A stretch of 64,000 bases of DNA from Lepturacanthus savala (taxonomy: Eukaryota; Chordata; Actinopteri; Scombriformes; Trichiuridae), in the NCBI GenBank assembly GCA_030544235.1, contig CM060476.1, positions 24,728,733 to 24,792,732 of the forward strand. Reading direction: 5' to 3'. Both the position numbers and the translations under genes were made by a program. Shown in pieces: positions 1 through 11,631 of the stretch (positions are counted from its first letter, which is position 1; each line of letters opens with the position of its first letter). A model generated the notes under the pieces. It did no database searches and was not told the DNA's origin. It saw only the letters and a list, made by a program, of their open reading frames with translations.

Positions 1-1143
1 CATTACCATGACTGAAGAGAGACTCAACATTGTCTATAAAATTGGCTTCCATGGCAATAATACTACACAAGATAATGATACACAACAGGAGGGTAAATTC
101 ATTGTAAAGATATGTGTAAAAAATGGATGCAGGGAATTTGACCGTTAAATTGTCCATTTGACTCATTAAAAAAATATGGGCCATTGTCATGTGAGTTGTG
201 AAGCAAAGCTGCTGGCAGGTGGTATAATATCTATGCCTGGCTAAAAGTTTCTGTCAGCAATTTATAATATATATATATTTTTTTTGTTGAAGCATTGCAG
301 AGTGTTTCTATTTGTAGAGTAGAGCTTTGAGCCATTAAATGGAGTATTGAACCGCCGTACTAAGAGTTTAATGACAGTATTATCTCTTCCTGTATTTACT
401 TGTACTCTGCCAAACTGGAGCTGGGGAAACACACTTGTAGAGATATTGTCATTGAGTTTTCCTACGAAAGAAGAGCATGATGTAAATTACGATTATTATA
501 TAATACTATTATTATTTACTCACAGAGGGAACAAACAATTGATTATGCTGAAATATTGCTCTTGCTCTCTTGTTGGTTTGAGTACATAAGAAACGGATCA
601 AAAGAACATTTTTAGAATGTGATTATGGAAGTGAGGTGAGTTATCTGGAAAAATCTAATCAAATAACAAATGAGCTGTGATTAGTATACACAATAAATCT
701 GTTTAAAGGAAAAACCTGATTGTAAAGCCATTAGCACTGATATCATTTACCACTGAATGATGGTCCACATTAGCAAACGAAGATTATAATAATCATGTAA
801 TTCAATTCATAGTGCATACAGCGGACAGACTGATAATTCATGGCTGAAACCTATCAACGCAATGTAACAGCAAATGAAAGAATTACAATTTTCAATACAT
901 TTTAGAGAAAATGCATAATATCCTTTTTTCTCTGCAAAGGTCCCATATTGTGTGCATGGTTTACGGAAAATCATTTCAGTATAGTTTGTATTTCCTCTCT
1001 CACCAGAGTGAATGGAAAACAACAGGCCACAATTGAATGGAACTAAGAATCTGAGTCGAACTGCAGGATTTTCTTTGCTTGGCAACATATGCTTAACTTT
1101 GATTAGGACTCAGCAGCTAAGTCAGACCATGAAGCTGTGAACG
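1..1143. other. Unannotated AT-rich unique sequence
   Basis: I see no coding exon, RNA gene or recognisable mobile element here. The open frames are short, have no recognisable motif and look like chance frames in AT-rich DNA. Confidence 0.6.
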
Positions 1144-1181
1144 AGTGTGTGTGTATGTATTTTGGTGTGTGTGTGTGTGTG
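1144..1181. repeat. (GT)n microsatellite, interrupted
   Basis: Two runs of GT are separated by a short TATGTATTTTG interruption and followed by a run of eight G. The sequence from about 1190 to 1340 after it is more complex and GC-richer, with no recognised feature. Confidence 0.9.
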
Positions 1182-1471
1182 GAGGGGGGGGTCCTACCCT
1201 CCAGAGCTTCCAGCTGATTAGAGCAGTCTAGTGCTGAGCTAATCCAGCTCTCATGCTCTGGCAGTGGGCCTCAGGGAGCAGAGGGGAGACACCTGATCGA
1301 TCCTCCGGCCTGTTGGACCATGTGAGAGGGCAGTGTGTCACACCTCAAGGTGACTGGAGCAGATTCACATATTCACATATTCACACACGTGGATGGTGGA
1401 ACACAGAGTACATAGGGAAGTGTATGTGAACCACACACATTCATACATATACATGCACAAACATGTATTAA

Positions 1472-1606
1472 CCCTTTATTGCATAGCATCAGGATAGTTT
1501 CATTCTATGTAAGTCAATCTGAATGTTTTAGGTTGTACATACAAGGAAATGTACATATTTGCATATTGTTGCCATATGGCAAGAAATGTATTATAGCATA
1601 TTAGAA

Positions 1607-1646
<40 letters not shown>

Positions 1647-1994
1647 CATCAAAATTGAATTCCAGGCAAAACAAAAAAAAGAAAAAGAAGTTGACTGATA
1701 AATGAGTTAGTGAGTTAAATATTTTATTTGCTGAAAATTTACTAAAAGTCTGAATAATAGACAACTTTCAGTTGTGAAACATTAAATGTGACATTTCACG
1801 TCAAATGTCGGTGAGCAAAAGGGACTGGTAAACAGAATATCCTGGTCATGTGACCTCATAAATTGTATGTCCTTCAAAAATAAAAGCCCCCTTTTCACAT
1901 CTAACTGTAAAAACATATATTTTATATTACAGCTTTTCAGAAAAAAATTAAATCAAATAATTGTTGCCATATGGCCACACTATGCAATAGAGGG
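1472..1994 (+). mobile_element. piggyBac-like MITE, copy 1 (TTAA-flanked)
   Basis: A 523-bp non-coding element lies between TTAA at 1468-1471 and TTAA at 1995-1998. The termini are inverted: the left end reads CCCTTTATTGCATAGCAT and the complement of the right end reads CCCTCTATTGCATAGTGT. TTAA target sites with CCC/GGG ends are the signature of the piggyBac superfamily, and the absence of any coding frame makes this a non-autonomous derivative. An (AT)n tract at about 1615-1645 has expanded inside it. Related copies occur at 10201-10775 (inverted) and about 13816-14314. Assignment to piggyBac is from the ends only. Confidence 0.75.
1615..1645. repeat. (AT)n microsatellite inside the MITE
   Basis: Uninterrupted AT dinucleotides follow an A-run within the piggyBac-like copy. 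The other two copies have different content at this point, so the expansion is specific to this copy. Confidence 0.9.
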
Positions 1995-2129
1995 TTAATC
2001 TTTTATCTTAAACACTCATATACACACAACTTTATAGTCTGAGCAAGTTAGCAGCTGGGTGCTAATCAAAATTATACAAAATCCTTTCATTTCATTGCTA
2101 TCCATATTACCATCAACCTGTTAAATAAT

Positions 2130-2224
2130 GGGCGACACGGTGGGGCAGGGGTTAGCGCTGTTGCCTCACAGCAAGAAGGTCTCCGGTTTAAGACCTCCTT
2201 GGGTCCTGGGTCTGGGACCTTTCC
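2130..2224 (+). mobile_element. SINE head fragment (3'-truncated)
   Basis: About 95 bp match the first part of the SINE seen at 7936-8303 and 23777-24124. It starts GGGCGACACGGTGG, continues through the tRNA-like region containing TTAGCGCTGTTGCCTCACAG, and ends at TCTGGGACCTTTCC. The body and tail of the SINE are absent. Loss of the 3' part is unusual for retroposed copies, which normally lose the 5' end, so a later deletion or recombination is likely. Confidence 0.8.
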
Positions 2225-3108
2225 CAGTTACATGTAGGTCATTACTATTTCACTCACATAAACAGTTTTGAAGTCGTTGTGAGGACTCTTCCATTTTACA
2301 GGTGATAGGAGGACTGTTAAATTGATTCAACAGAACAACAGAACAATTTCTTTCAGTAGGTTTCAGTAGGTGATCAAGAAGTCAACAGTTTTTTTCAACT
2401 GTTTTTTGCAGGGTGCTCTGGTTCAAATAAAGCCTCTCTCTCTGCCTAGATTTCTACAAAGAATGAAATTAGAGAAAGCCATGGAGCAGCACAATTTAAA
2501 CCTTCAGCACAGACAGCCACCATACAAAGAGAGTGTAGAGGAAAAAACAGTCAGCACATTCATATGCACAGTTAAGTCAAGCTATAGTTATCGTTAAAGT
2601 CATCCTTCAACTACTGTCCTTCTCCCAGTCTACATACATAGGCAGTAAATCAATTTATTAATAAAGTCATGTCGCCTCTGCTACAAAAGGTAGTGATATA
2701 CACTCTTTAGCTTACACCTAGACTTTTAAACTAAACCAAACTAGCAATTTAGTAATCCAGAGATAAACTGGTACAATCATCAATCTTGCAAATATATGCA
2801 AGACTGACTATTTTGTTTGCTCTAGATGACTCATCCAACGCTGCTGCCCAATGATCTGCTGTCTGTCCGCTTGCTGCCTTAGAGCATTATGTCTACAGTG
2901 GATAATCAATTAAAATTAGATATTTTCAATTTGCAAGCAACCTTTCCATAAACAAAAGCAGAAATACCATGAAGTGGAAACACTCACACACTAACAATGA
3001 ATTACAATGCAATGACAATTAAATGAAAAGCTGCAATTTCAAAATAATCATCCTTTAATCATAGCTAGGCTAATAACATGTAACAAACCAAACCAGGGAT
3101 AAATTGAA
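2225..3108. other. Unannotated AT-rich unique sequence
   Basis: No gene or element recognised. A short tandem TTTCAGTAGG lies near 2352-2371. Confidence 0.5.
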
Positions 3109-3127
3109 TATATACAGTATATATACA

Positions 3128-3206
<79 letters not shown>
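3109..3206. repeat. (TA)n microsatellite with TATACAGTA variants
   Basis: About 85 bp of almost pure TA follow two TATATACAGTA units. The nearby open frame made of Ile-Tyr repeats is only a translation of this tract. Confidence 0.95.
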
Positions 3207-3207
<1 letters not shown>

Positions 3208-3796
3208 AATATATATATCGAATATTTTTGTCTGTGTAGATCTTTCACTTTATTGCAGTTAGAGAACCAGATCACAGTTGGAGCTGGACCAATGCAATAT
3301 GGCTGCAGCTGAGGGATGTTAGCACATAGCCCGATCCACTCCATTGGATCTACTTTAGCATGTTACTTCTCACTGCTTACATCTTAGATACTGTTTGGTT
3401 TTCAGATGGGAGTTTGGCGTGGACCTCTACCTGCAGCTTATATGCAATCACCTCGTCCAGCTCCAGTCCCATTCCCATCCTGTTTTTGGGCTGTGTTGTC
3501 AGACTTTGCAAGTTAGCTCTCAGTCGAGCTAACATGTTCACATTTACTTGTTTTAGTTGGACTGATGTGATAATTTAATTGTCTTAGGTGTTATGTTAAT
3601 GTACTGAGTGAGCATGTGACTGCTGACCTTGGCTTGATGTGGTTAAGCTGTGCTGTGATGAGGCACCATGTTGACAGGGTGGTGATTATGTTTGGCACCC
3701 AGGGACTGTGTTGAGATGTGATTATCATACATCCGCATGTCAAACACACAGACTTAGACGTGTCATCAAATGTTGGCCAATCACACTGTGCTATTT

Positions 3797-4170
3797 GTTT
3801 ATTTAGGATCTCCATTAGTTGGTACCATAGTAACCAACCAAAAGACAACAACAAAATACAACACAACTAATCACTCAAGCTAAAATAATTCAAACCTTTA
3901 CAAATACTACTGTAATCTACATGCTACAATGATGTTAAAACTGTTAAAAAAAAAAAGCCATAATAATAAAAATAATAATAATAAAAAAATAATTTATTTC
4001 ATCAACACACGCCCAAGTCCATAATTTAACCTCTTCCTCCCTAGGCCTATTTAAGTTCCAGAATCTATTTAAAATGTACAGTGTTGAAGTAGATTCAGCT
4101 AGAATGATGCAAAAAAGTGAAAAAATTAGCTCCACCAAAACATCAACAAACATCTGTTTAGGTTGAAAAC
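3797..4170 (-). mobile_element. Possible old LINE 3' remnant
   Basis: The stretch starting TTATTTAGGATCTCCATTAG and the A/T-rich sequence after it resemble a repeat common in teleost genomes, often seen as LINE 3' ends. No reverse-transcriptase motif is visible and the copy is decayed. The assignment is from memory of the sequence style and is weak. Confidence 0.3.
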
Positions 4171-4978
4171 CAGCTGAAAATCATGTGTTAGTAGCCCAAT
4201 TCATCTATGGAGCAGTAAAGTAAAGTCTGATCAGTAATTGCACAAAATATCAGAATTATAAGGTGAACCAGACCAATTTTAGAGATGTTTTAGTACAGGT
4301 GTGTCCAGGGGGACCAGATTTTGGTACATTTTATTAATATTATTACAAAAATGCAGAAATGTACATATTTTTTGTTTTCATTGTATGCTCATATTATTGC
4401 TTGGGGTTGAAATGATGTTTAGTTAATCTAATGATGTTTGATATAGACGTGTAGCTGAGTTTCTTGTCAACATTTTTGTGTGTTACATGTACATATTGTG
4501 GTACTGCTACTTAACAAGAAGGATTAATAATTTAAATCGAAATCCCTCGCTGGTGGGAGTTGGTTGGTTATGCAAAGTGCTACCAAAAATAATTTGATTG
4601 AATAAAAAAACAGGTGTTTTACCGATCAAGACTGATTTAAACATTACAGCCATGCTTAAAGCCATCCTGCATTCAGAGAACCCTGCATTTGGTTGATGTT
4701 CGACAGGATAGAACAACCCAACACCCACCATGCAGCCTGATTTTGAGTAATCTGCAGCTTTCTGAGTTCACAGCAGATGAAGACCACAGATCAATATTCT
4801 TAATGACATAATACTAAACTCTGCACAATCTGACACAAGAGGGGTGGAGCAATAAATGAAGCATGTTTCTACTTACAGAATTAAAGATGGAACTGAGAGG
4901 GAGTGTTTTTTTGTTTTTTTTTTGCAAGAAACTGGCATGTCCATTACAGCTGCCAGATAGTCAGGGATGTGTGGTGTT
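4171..4978. other. Unannotated AT-rich sequence
   Basis: No gene, RNA or mobile element recognised. Confidence 0.5.
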
Positions 4979-4993
4979 CATGTGTGTGTGTGT

Positions 4994-5026
<33 letters not shown>
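4979..5026. repeat. (TG)n microsatellite
   Basis: About 24 TG units, interrupted once by TATG. The unique sequence that follows (5030-5180, with several TAAT motifs) is repeat-free and could be conserved, but nothing in it identifies a function. Confidence 0.95.
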
Positions 5027-5029
<3 letters not shown>

Positions 5030-5191
5030 CCCCACTCCGACCTCCAGGCCTCTCAGAGCCAGCATTTATCTATCTGTGGCAGATCGTCAGCCAGCATCTG
5101 CTAATGGCAGGCCTGGTTATAATTAGGAAAGCCATTAACACTACTTCATTATTCAATTGGTTTGAATTTATGTCCTTTTCTGTGCACTCTG

Positions 5192-5194
<3 letters not shown>

Positions 5195-5258
<64 letters not shown>
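5195..5258. repeat. (TC)n microsatellite
   Basis: Roughly 32 uninterrupted CT units. A broader pyrimidine-rich stretch with imperfect CTT/CCT content follows at about 5475-5705. Open frames across both are simple-sequence artefacts. Confidence 0.95.
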
Positions 5259-5260
<2 letters not shown>

Positions 5261-5926
5261 GTTGTGGCCTTGCCTTATTGTTCGCCATTACTTTCGTTCT
5301 GGTTTACTTTCTTATTTACAGCAATATGAATATGTGTGACAGCATAAATGTGAAGCTGATTATGGCTGGAAAAAAGAGTGTTTAGACACCCTTTTCTAGA
5401 TTACAAATGAAAAGTTACAAATGAAAGAAAATTCTCCATCTGCTGTGTTTCTTAAGGGCGTACTTCATGAAGTTTCCTTAACTTTATTTTTTTTATTTCT
5501 GTGTTCCTGCCTCTCCTTCCCTCTGCACCTCGTACTAAAGCCTTTTTCTTTCCTCTACTTCTTATCTCTCTGGTTTCTGCCTCTTGTCTTTCATACAACG
5601 CTGTTTTTCCTTTCTTTGGTCTTCCTATTTTTTGCTCTTCTCTCACTCTTTCCCCTTCCTCTCTGACAGGGTTGGTCTTTTTTGTTCTTTCGCATCCTCC
5701 TTTGCTTCTGACTTAACCACCGCCTGATGTAAACTGCTGATTGTTTCCAATTAGTTAATTATTTTTCCTGCAATGATTCATGTATTGACTCAAAGCTCAA
5801 CGTTCGAGTGTGTGAGCCTTCCAGCCACCAGCCACCAGTTTAATTGATGATAATCAAAGCTGTGATGTTGTAAATGAAGCAAAAGCAGCTGATGTTATTG
5901 CTGTTGATGGTTACCCATCTGCCCTC

Positions 5927-5929
<3 letters not shown>

Positions 5930-5962
<33 letters not shown>
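5930..5962. repeat. (CT)n microsatellite
   Basis: About 16 CT units grade into TTTTC repeats. Confidence 0.95.
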
Positions 5963-5965
<3 letters not shown>

Positions 5966-6071
5966 CTTTTCTTTGGAACTTCCCCTGAAGCTCCCACCTG
6001 TCATTCCCTTTTATTTCCGGCAAATTCAATACTTATTATATCATCATCGTTATATCACTTTTATTCTTCAC

Positions 6072-6165
6072 TAGGTCTGGGTGATATTGGAAATAACTGA
6101 CATTGCAATATTTTTCCCCCTGCAATATATATTGCAATATGAAAAAATATCTTTTATTGAATCTT
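6072..6165 (+). mobile_element. MITE-like fragment of the GGTCTGGG/CAATATTG type
   Basis: The segment opens with TAGGTCTGGGTGATATTGG and contains an ATTGCAATATATATTGCAAT palindrome. This layout is typical of hAT-type MITEs in teleosts that begin TAGG(G/T)CTGGG. Related ends occur at 17887, 27648, 28355 and 33140. No target duplication could be defined. Confidence 0.4.
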
Positions 6166-7080
6166 GCTGTTTTTTGTGTATGTGGAAATAAATCTTACAC
6201 TTTAATGCTATACAATTGGTTTCTGGCTCTTGTCCTATGTTGTAACACCATGTAGTTGCATGTAGTGAATAGAATTAATTGGCTCCATGCTAATCTTTGC
6301 TGAAACTATGCTGCACATCCAAACCTGATGAAAACTTCCACATCACATGTTCCTGCATGAGAGATAGAATTTAACCCAACCTACGATTTTAGTCAGCTAC
6401 TGGTTTTAAGAATCCACACCAGTGAATTTCCAAGGTACATGATACTAATTTCAGTAACAAAGAAATCAAAATCTTGTATTACAGTACAGGATTTACAGTA
6501 CAGTATTGTAACAGTACAGGTACAGACTTGGTTCCTAAGGACTGAGTAGCATGACAACTCTACCCAGTACCGATGGGTATTAAAGACATGGGTCCCCTGT
6601 AGGACTCTTGAATCAGATACTATGTATTTGGTTCGGGTAGACTTGTAAAGATCCTCAGTCTGCACTTCTCGTAGTTGTAAATGTTTTCAGTGGACTGGCT
6701 CCTTGCCTTGACAAATAAACTCCTTCAGCCAATCAGTGCAGCAAGTTGTTGATACAAGTTTCTGCCATATTCTGTCTGGAGAATGTTCATATATTTCTTG
6801 TTTAATTTTTCTTGAGTCTCTTTCTGCGATAGCACACCCAGACAATGCGACTGGAATGGAGCTACTCCCAGCCTGTCCTCCAGCCCTGGTTCTTTACATC
6901 GCTTATTTGATAGCAATTCATTCCAATTTAATTATTACAACAAAACAAAAATTACCATGAATGAATATATTTTTTTTCAGTCTCTTTCAAGTTCTTGCTG
7001 AAATTAAATTAAAATGCAAAATTCATTCCGGATAATTCCCACTTCCACTTGATGACGCTTGACTTTATAATATAATTTTG
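6166..7080. other. Unannotated unique sequence
   Basis: No gene or element recognised. A short palindromic cluster of ACAGTACAGG-type motifs occurs at about 6480-6525. Confidence 0.5.
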
Positions 7081-7330
7081 TTTTAATTGCACAACAGGTT
7101 TGACATTGACGTCAAATCAGACTGGAAATTAGAAATCGTACCTCCACCCTCCTGTGTCTGGGTAAAGCTTGCCAAGCTGTTCTACTATAAAAAGTCAGCA
7201 ATTAGACTGAGATTTCCCCTTCGAAGCCTGGCAGTCCTCAATCAAAGCAGCTGTAGGCAAAATGTTAATTGTTACAGGTCGTTTCAACAGGATCACAAGA
7301 GAATGTGCCATTTCAGAGGATAATTCATTT
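7081..7330. other. Candidate conserved non-coding stretch
   Basis: Repeat-free sequence of balanced composition with TGACGTCA (a CRE-like palindrome) near 7107. It lies between AT-rich simple DNA. A single 78-codon open frame crosses it without recognisable motifs. Conservation cannot be tested here; the call is only that it looks unlike the neighbouring decayed DNA. Confidence 0.2.
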
Positions 7331-7564
7331 CCGTTGCCTGATTGTTGTACTCAGAGCCCCATTTTGAATTGAAGTTACAGCTATGGTAATGATGTCTGCA
7401 AATAACATGGACATCATTTCTGTTTGCAACTTGCTGTTTTTTTATTGCGTTTACTGTAAATTACTACTTGTGTGTGTGTGGGTTGAGTGAGTGAGTGGAA
7501 GGGCTGAGCCTCACCCAAAAATGTAAATGATCTTTTATCTTGAGAATCTCCATTACATTTTAAA

Positions 7565-7605
7565 TTAGAGCAGCAACAATTGATCGATTAATAGATTGGT
7601 TGCTA
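7565..7605 (+). mobile_element. Terminal fragment of an ATCGATTAAT-type MITE
   Basis: AGCAGCAACAATTGATCGAT and the following bases match one end of the MITE family seen more fully at 9305-9656, 21204-21434 and 34564-34795. Only the end is present. Confidence 0.45.
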
Positions 7606-7935
7606 ATCCTTCATTTCACAGATCCTTAACTACATATAAACTCCAAGGTGTTCAGCATGAACTAATATATCAACTATTTTGTAGTTCATATGTGTGGTTC
7701 ATATAAATGCTCATATACATTTCATATAAGTGTTCATATCTCTTCATAGTTCATAACTGTGTTAATATGTAGTTCATATTATAACATTGGAAGCATGAAA
7801 ATATGTCAACAAACTATTAGTAACATCTTTCATCAGTGTTTGATAGGAGCAGATATAAAAGTAGGCACTCAATAGGTTAACAATATCAAACGATCTACAT
7901 ACTGTAAAATACAATGCTTTTAACTGTTGTTTAAG

Positions 7936-8303
7936 TGTCAGTCAGTCATTTTCTATACCTGCTTATTCCTCATTAGGGTCACAGGGGTCTGCTGGAGCCT
8001 ATCCCAGCGCGTTACGGCGAGAGGCAGGGATACACCCCAGATGGTCGCCAGCCAATCGTGGGGCACACACACCACACACACCATTCACCCACACCTATGG
8101 GCAATTTAGAGTTGCCAATTAACCTGAGCATGTTTTTGGACTGTGGGAGGAAGCCGGAGTACCCGGTGAAAACCCACGCAGACACGGGGAGAACATGCAA
8201 ACTCCACACAGAAAGGTCCCAGACCCCAGACGAAGGAGGTCTTGAACCTGCGACCTTCTTGCTGTGAGGCAACAGCGCTAACCCCTGCGCCACCGTGTCG
8301 CCC
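7936..8303 (-). mobile_element. tRNA-headed SINE, near full length (copy 1)
   Basis: Read on the minus strand, the element starts at 8303 with GGGCGACACGGTGGCGCAGG. It has a polymerase III A-box-like TGGCGCAGGGG and B-box-like GGTTCAAGACC, then a long body, and ends in AATAAGCAGGTATAGAAAAT followed by a short (TGAC)n tail. It is almost identical to the copy at 23777-24124, indicating recent activity of this family. The flanking TTGTTT at 7926-7931 and 8304-8309 could be part of a target duplication, but this is weaker than for copy 2. Family name not assigned. Confidence 0.85.
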
Positions 8304-8465
8304 TTGTTTGACTGTATTAATTATAATATCAGTACCTGTTCCAGAAGAAAAGCATTAGGGTGGAGGTGGGGAAGAAAATACAGCTGGTGTAGTGGTCTTC
8401 ATGGAGAATTATGGAATTCAACGTTCTATTACTCATTTGTTTTTTGATAATTTAACAAAAGAAAT

Positions 8466-8760
8466 AACTTCACTTGTGTTAGTGAAGCAATTCCTGTGGA
8501 GTTGTTAGCCAACGTTTATCTTATCTAACAGAAGCAAGCTAACTTTTGCTATGGAATAGAAAGTAGGTCCAAAATCTGAAGGTTAGCAGCAGGTCTAGAC
8601 TCAGGAAGAATTTATAGATTAGTTATCATCTTTTCCTCCTTTTTCTTCTTTTTTCCATCGTCTTTTTTTCTTCTTCTTATTCTTGGCTTCCTTCTGTTAG
8701 CTTGCATAAAATAAACGTTAGAATACAACTGCAATTGCTTCACTGCTGTAAGTGAAGTTG
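8466..8760. repeat. Long imperfect inverted repeat (MITE-like)
   Basis: Arms at 8466-8543 and 8683-8760 are reverse complements with scattered differences. Both read AACTTCACTT, then AGTGAAGCAATT, then AACGTTTAT(C/T)TTAT, then a CAGAAG(C/G)AAGC motif. The roughly 140-bp loop contains a pyrimidine-rich stretch. No coding capacity. A decayed fold-back MITE is the most likely explanation. Confidence 0.6.
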
Positions 8761-9304
8761 TTGGTCAAATGTGTCCCAGTCCATGTCTGAATGGGACCTC
8801 AACGCGTCCTCAGTGCATCTCAGCTTCTTTTGAGCTGTCCACTTGTGATAGGATCAGTGGGGACGCCACGTGTCCACAGGGCCTGATGTATTGTGGAGCA
8901 GAGGAAATGAGACTACTTTGTGGTCAGAGAGATAAGGGCCAATTCTAAAGGGTTTAATCTCACCATCTTAATCAGAGACCTCTGGTGGGGCCCTGTTTGG
9001 CTCAGCTGTAGTTCTGACTCAGCAGGGGCTGCTCTAATAATGTTGTCTTTACACTGTAGCCCTACATGTTCACATCTTGATAATGCCTGCCAGATACTGG
9101 ATACTGCATTAGTTCCCTGTTGCCAACAACCTAATTAGATTTAGAGAACCCATTCTGACATGATGCATCTGCAGACAATAAATAAATGATTAACATTTTA
9201 TTTTGAAAAACAGTAAAAAAAAGATTATGAATATGTTAAATGTTAAAAAAACAAACAACAGGAATTCATTTAAATTAACACCAAATTAACACCTTAGTGA
9301 GGAA

Positions 9305-9656
9305 GGTATGGAAAATGACTATTTCAATAGTTGACTAATCTATTGAATATTATAATGATTAATCGATTGATTGGTTCATGAAATTCTGATAAATGTTGAC
9401 CACTGTCTCTCAAAGCTGAATATTCAACCTTCAACCTTTTTTATCCAGACCAACAGTCAACAACCCAAAGATCATCAGTTTAGTTTTATAAAGGAGGGAA
9501 AATATTCAGATTTGAGAACCAGAAAATTTCAACATTTACTTCTTAAAAATTGCCCAAACCCAATTAAATGGTTACTTATATATATAGGTGGGAATTAATT
9601 TAATTATTGGTATCTGGTATGGTAATCGTTTAATCAACCAATCATTGTTGCTGCAG
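9305..9656 (+). mobile_element. ATCGATTAAT-type MITE copy
   Basis: This matches a widespread teleost MITE pattern: an A/T-rich ATTAATCGATTGATTGGTTCATG near one end, an internal CAACCCAAAGAT, and an end reading ATCATTGTTGCTGCAG. Shared segments are seen, inverted or direct, at 21204-21434 and 34564-34795. It is non-coding and decayed; superfamily (probably hAT) inferred only by resemblance. Confidence 0.6.
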
Positions 9657-10004
9657 GTCATATTATTAGTTGGTATTTTCTATCAAAATAAAAATGTTTT
9701 CTTATCTACATGATTGATCATCTGACAGCCTCTAGAGAGTCATTATTCTTTTGCCTTAGAGTCATAAAATCATTCAGCTACACATAATTTAGATCATTTT
9801 ATAATTCACAGAATCCTCTAACCAGAACTGAGGCTGAACAGGGCTGACATTAACTCCACCACAGATAGAAAGTTTGTGTTTGTGTGTGTTTCCTCTGGCG
9901 ACTGTGTGTGTGTATATATACGGGGTATATGACTTTTTAATTGATGGCAGTAGGCCTGCATTCAACATCGCTGCCACCAGAACTCAATAGACACCCTGCT
10001 TAAT

Positions 10005-10150
10005 TAATAGGGCACGGAGCCACTCTGTTCATTCTTTATGTCAACTTTCAATAGATCTCGGGGTAATGGCTGCACGGTGCAGGCTGGAGGGAGGAGCACC
10101 GTCCACCAGGGGACATCCATCACTGACACTGGAACCCCCGACTGGAAACA
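10005..10150. other. Higher-complexity unique stretch
   Basis: GC-richer, repeat-free sequence directly before the piggyBac-like element. No open frame or motif of note. Listed as a weak candidate conserved non-coding segment. Confidence 0.2.
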
Positions 10151-10442
10151 GGAATAACGCTCTTTGACTTGGAGTTTTTTCTTTTGTTTGTTTTTTCTAG
10201 CCCTCTATCCGTATGGCAACGATTAGTTTTTGTTCATTTTTCTCAAAGGCTGTGATATAAAATCTATGTTTTTAAAGTTAGATGTGAAAAGGCGGCTTTT
10301 ATTTTGGAAGGACATACATTTTATGAGGTCACATGACCATGATATCCCTATTGCTCATGGACATTTGACATGTGAGCATCTGTCTTTTCAGAGTTTGGGA
10401 AAATGTTCACTTTCAATTCAATTTTGATGTCTAAAAATTGAA

Positions 10443-10446
<4 letters not shown>

Positions 10447-10490
<44 letters not shown>
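10447..10490. repeat. (TA)n microsatellite inside MITE copy 2
   Basis: About 22 TA units. It sits in the corresponding internal place to the (AT)n of copy 1, suggesting a shared seed in the ancestral element. Confidence 0.9.
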
Positions 10491-10491
<1 letters not shown>

Positions 10492-10534
10492 TAAGTTTTT
10501 CAGCATTAATTTGCTTCTGTATTGTTTATTGGGT

Positions 10535-10606
10535 CAGAGGTGGGCCGTGGACATTTAGGAGATTTCCAAGTGGGTTCTGAACTGGAAAAGGTTGGGAACC
10601 CCTGTA
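10535..10606 (-). mobile_element. hAT-type MITE terminal fragment
   Basis: The segment ends AAAGGTTGGGAACCCCTG. Its complement starts CAGGGGTTCCCAACCTTTTC, the same type of terminus as the complete hAT-type element at 55575-56194. Only one end is recognisable. Confidence 0.5.
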
Positions 10607-11448
10607 TTAAACTAATTTTAATTAGATTTGTCATTGACTTACATATCATGCAACTATCCCGAGACTATGTTTACTACTTTTTTCTTATATTTCTTAAATA
10701 AAAAGCTATTTTAAGTAATAAAAACATTCAAAGCATGTTTTACCATGTGTAAGTAACATTTCATGCTATAGAGGGTTAAATGGGCCAGCAATAAAACTGC
10801 TCTAAAACCCTAAAAACTTGGTACCAGATAGTTTAGCTCCTTAAATCCTTAAAAAGGATTTAAAACATTAAAAGTACATCAACAAGTTATCCACCTATAT
10901 TCCAGGGGGGTTATATATTCAAAATGTCTTTTTCTTTTTTGGTCACACCATTTGAGAATTCATGTCCAAAAATTACACAAAATCCTGATTTTGTAAAAAA
11001 AAAAACAAATTCATTTATAGAGACCTGATGAATACTTTTTAAAACTGAATTTAATACGTTTTTGACTTTCTCATCTTGCCAAACATTATCTATCACTGAT
11101 CCATACATCTTGTTTAGTTTAATTTTAACTTAATTTCTTGTAACTATATGCACACATGCACAAATTACCAGATCAAAATAGCAGATTAATCAGTGTGTCA
11201 CAGCAGCAGCCGTGGATGTTCCTCACACTTCTGTAACAACCACAAACTGATGCCGTGACCCTTCTAAATCTGTCACTATTTAATCCACGGATACACCATC
11301 AATCAGCAGCAGGCGACAGCAGACGAACACATGACGTGTCAGGTGTCATCTGCCTGCATCGTTGTCCTATTGTGAAATACATGCAGTTCAACAACATATC
11401 TCTGACGCTTTTTTAGACTTTCTTCAAATGGTTGTTTTACTTATTCTG

Positions 11449-11593
11449 AATTACTGTATTTTGATATATATTAATAAAAAATTGTTTATATTAATTAATA
11501 TAGATAGCTATTTATTTTAAATATACAGGGGCATTTTATGGTTAATGACCTACTATAATTCCATAAATGTGGAGGCGGGGATATAACTATAGC

Positions 11594-11631
<38 letters not shown>

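Larger units (their letters stand above)
10201..10775 (-). mobile_element. piggyBac-like MITE, copy 2 (inverted)
   Basis: The left end reads CCCTCTATCCGTATGGCAAC and the right end reads GCTATAGAGGG followed by TTAA at 10776-10779. The left target site has decayed to CTAG. Internal segments (GGTCACATGACCA, CTTTTATTTTGG, CAATTTTGATGTC, GACTTACAT...GCAACTATCC) are reverse complements of segments in copy 1 (1472-1994). The copy contains a (TA)n tract and a piece of a hAT-type MITE end, which explains its extra length. Confidence 0.65.

Noticed and set aside
3048..3344. Open frames rich in Tyr-Ile, Thr-His, Val-Cys, Arg-Glu or Asn across the window
   Set aside because: They are translations of (TA)n, (CA)n, (GT)n, (TC)n and (AAT)n microsatellites.
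8240..8303. tRNA gene
   Set aside because: A- and B-box-like sequences belong to the head of a SINE that continues with body and tail; no tRNA fold with acceptor stem is evident.
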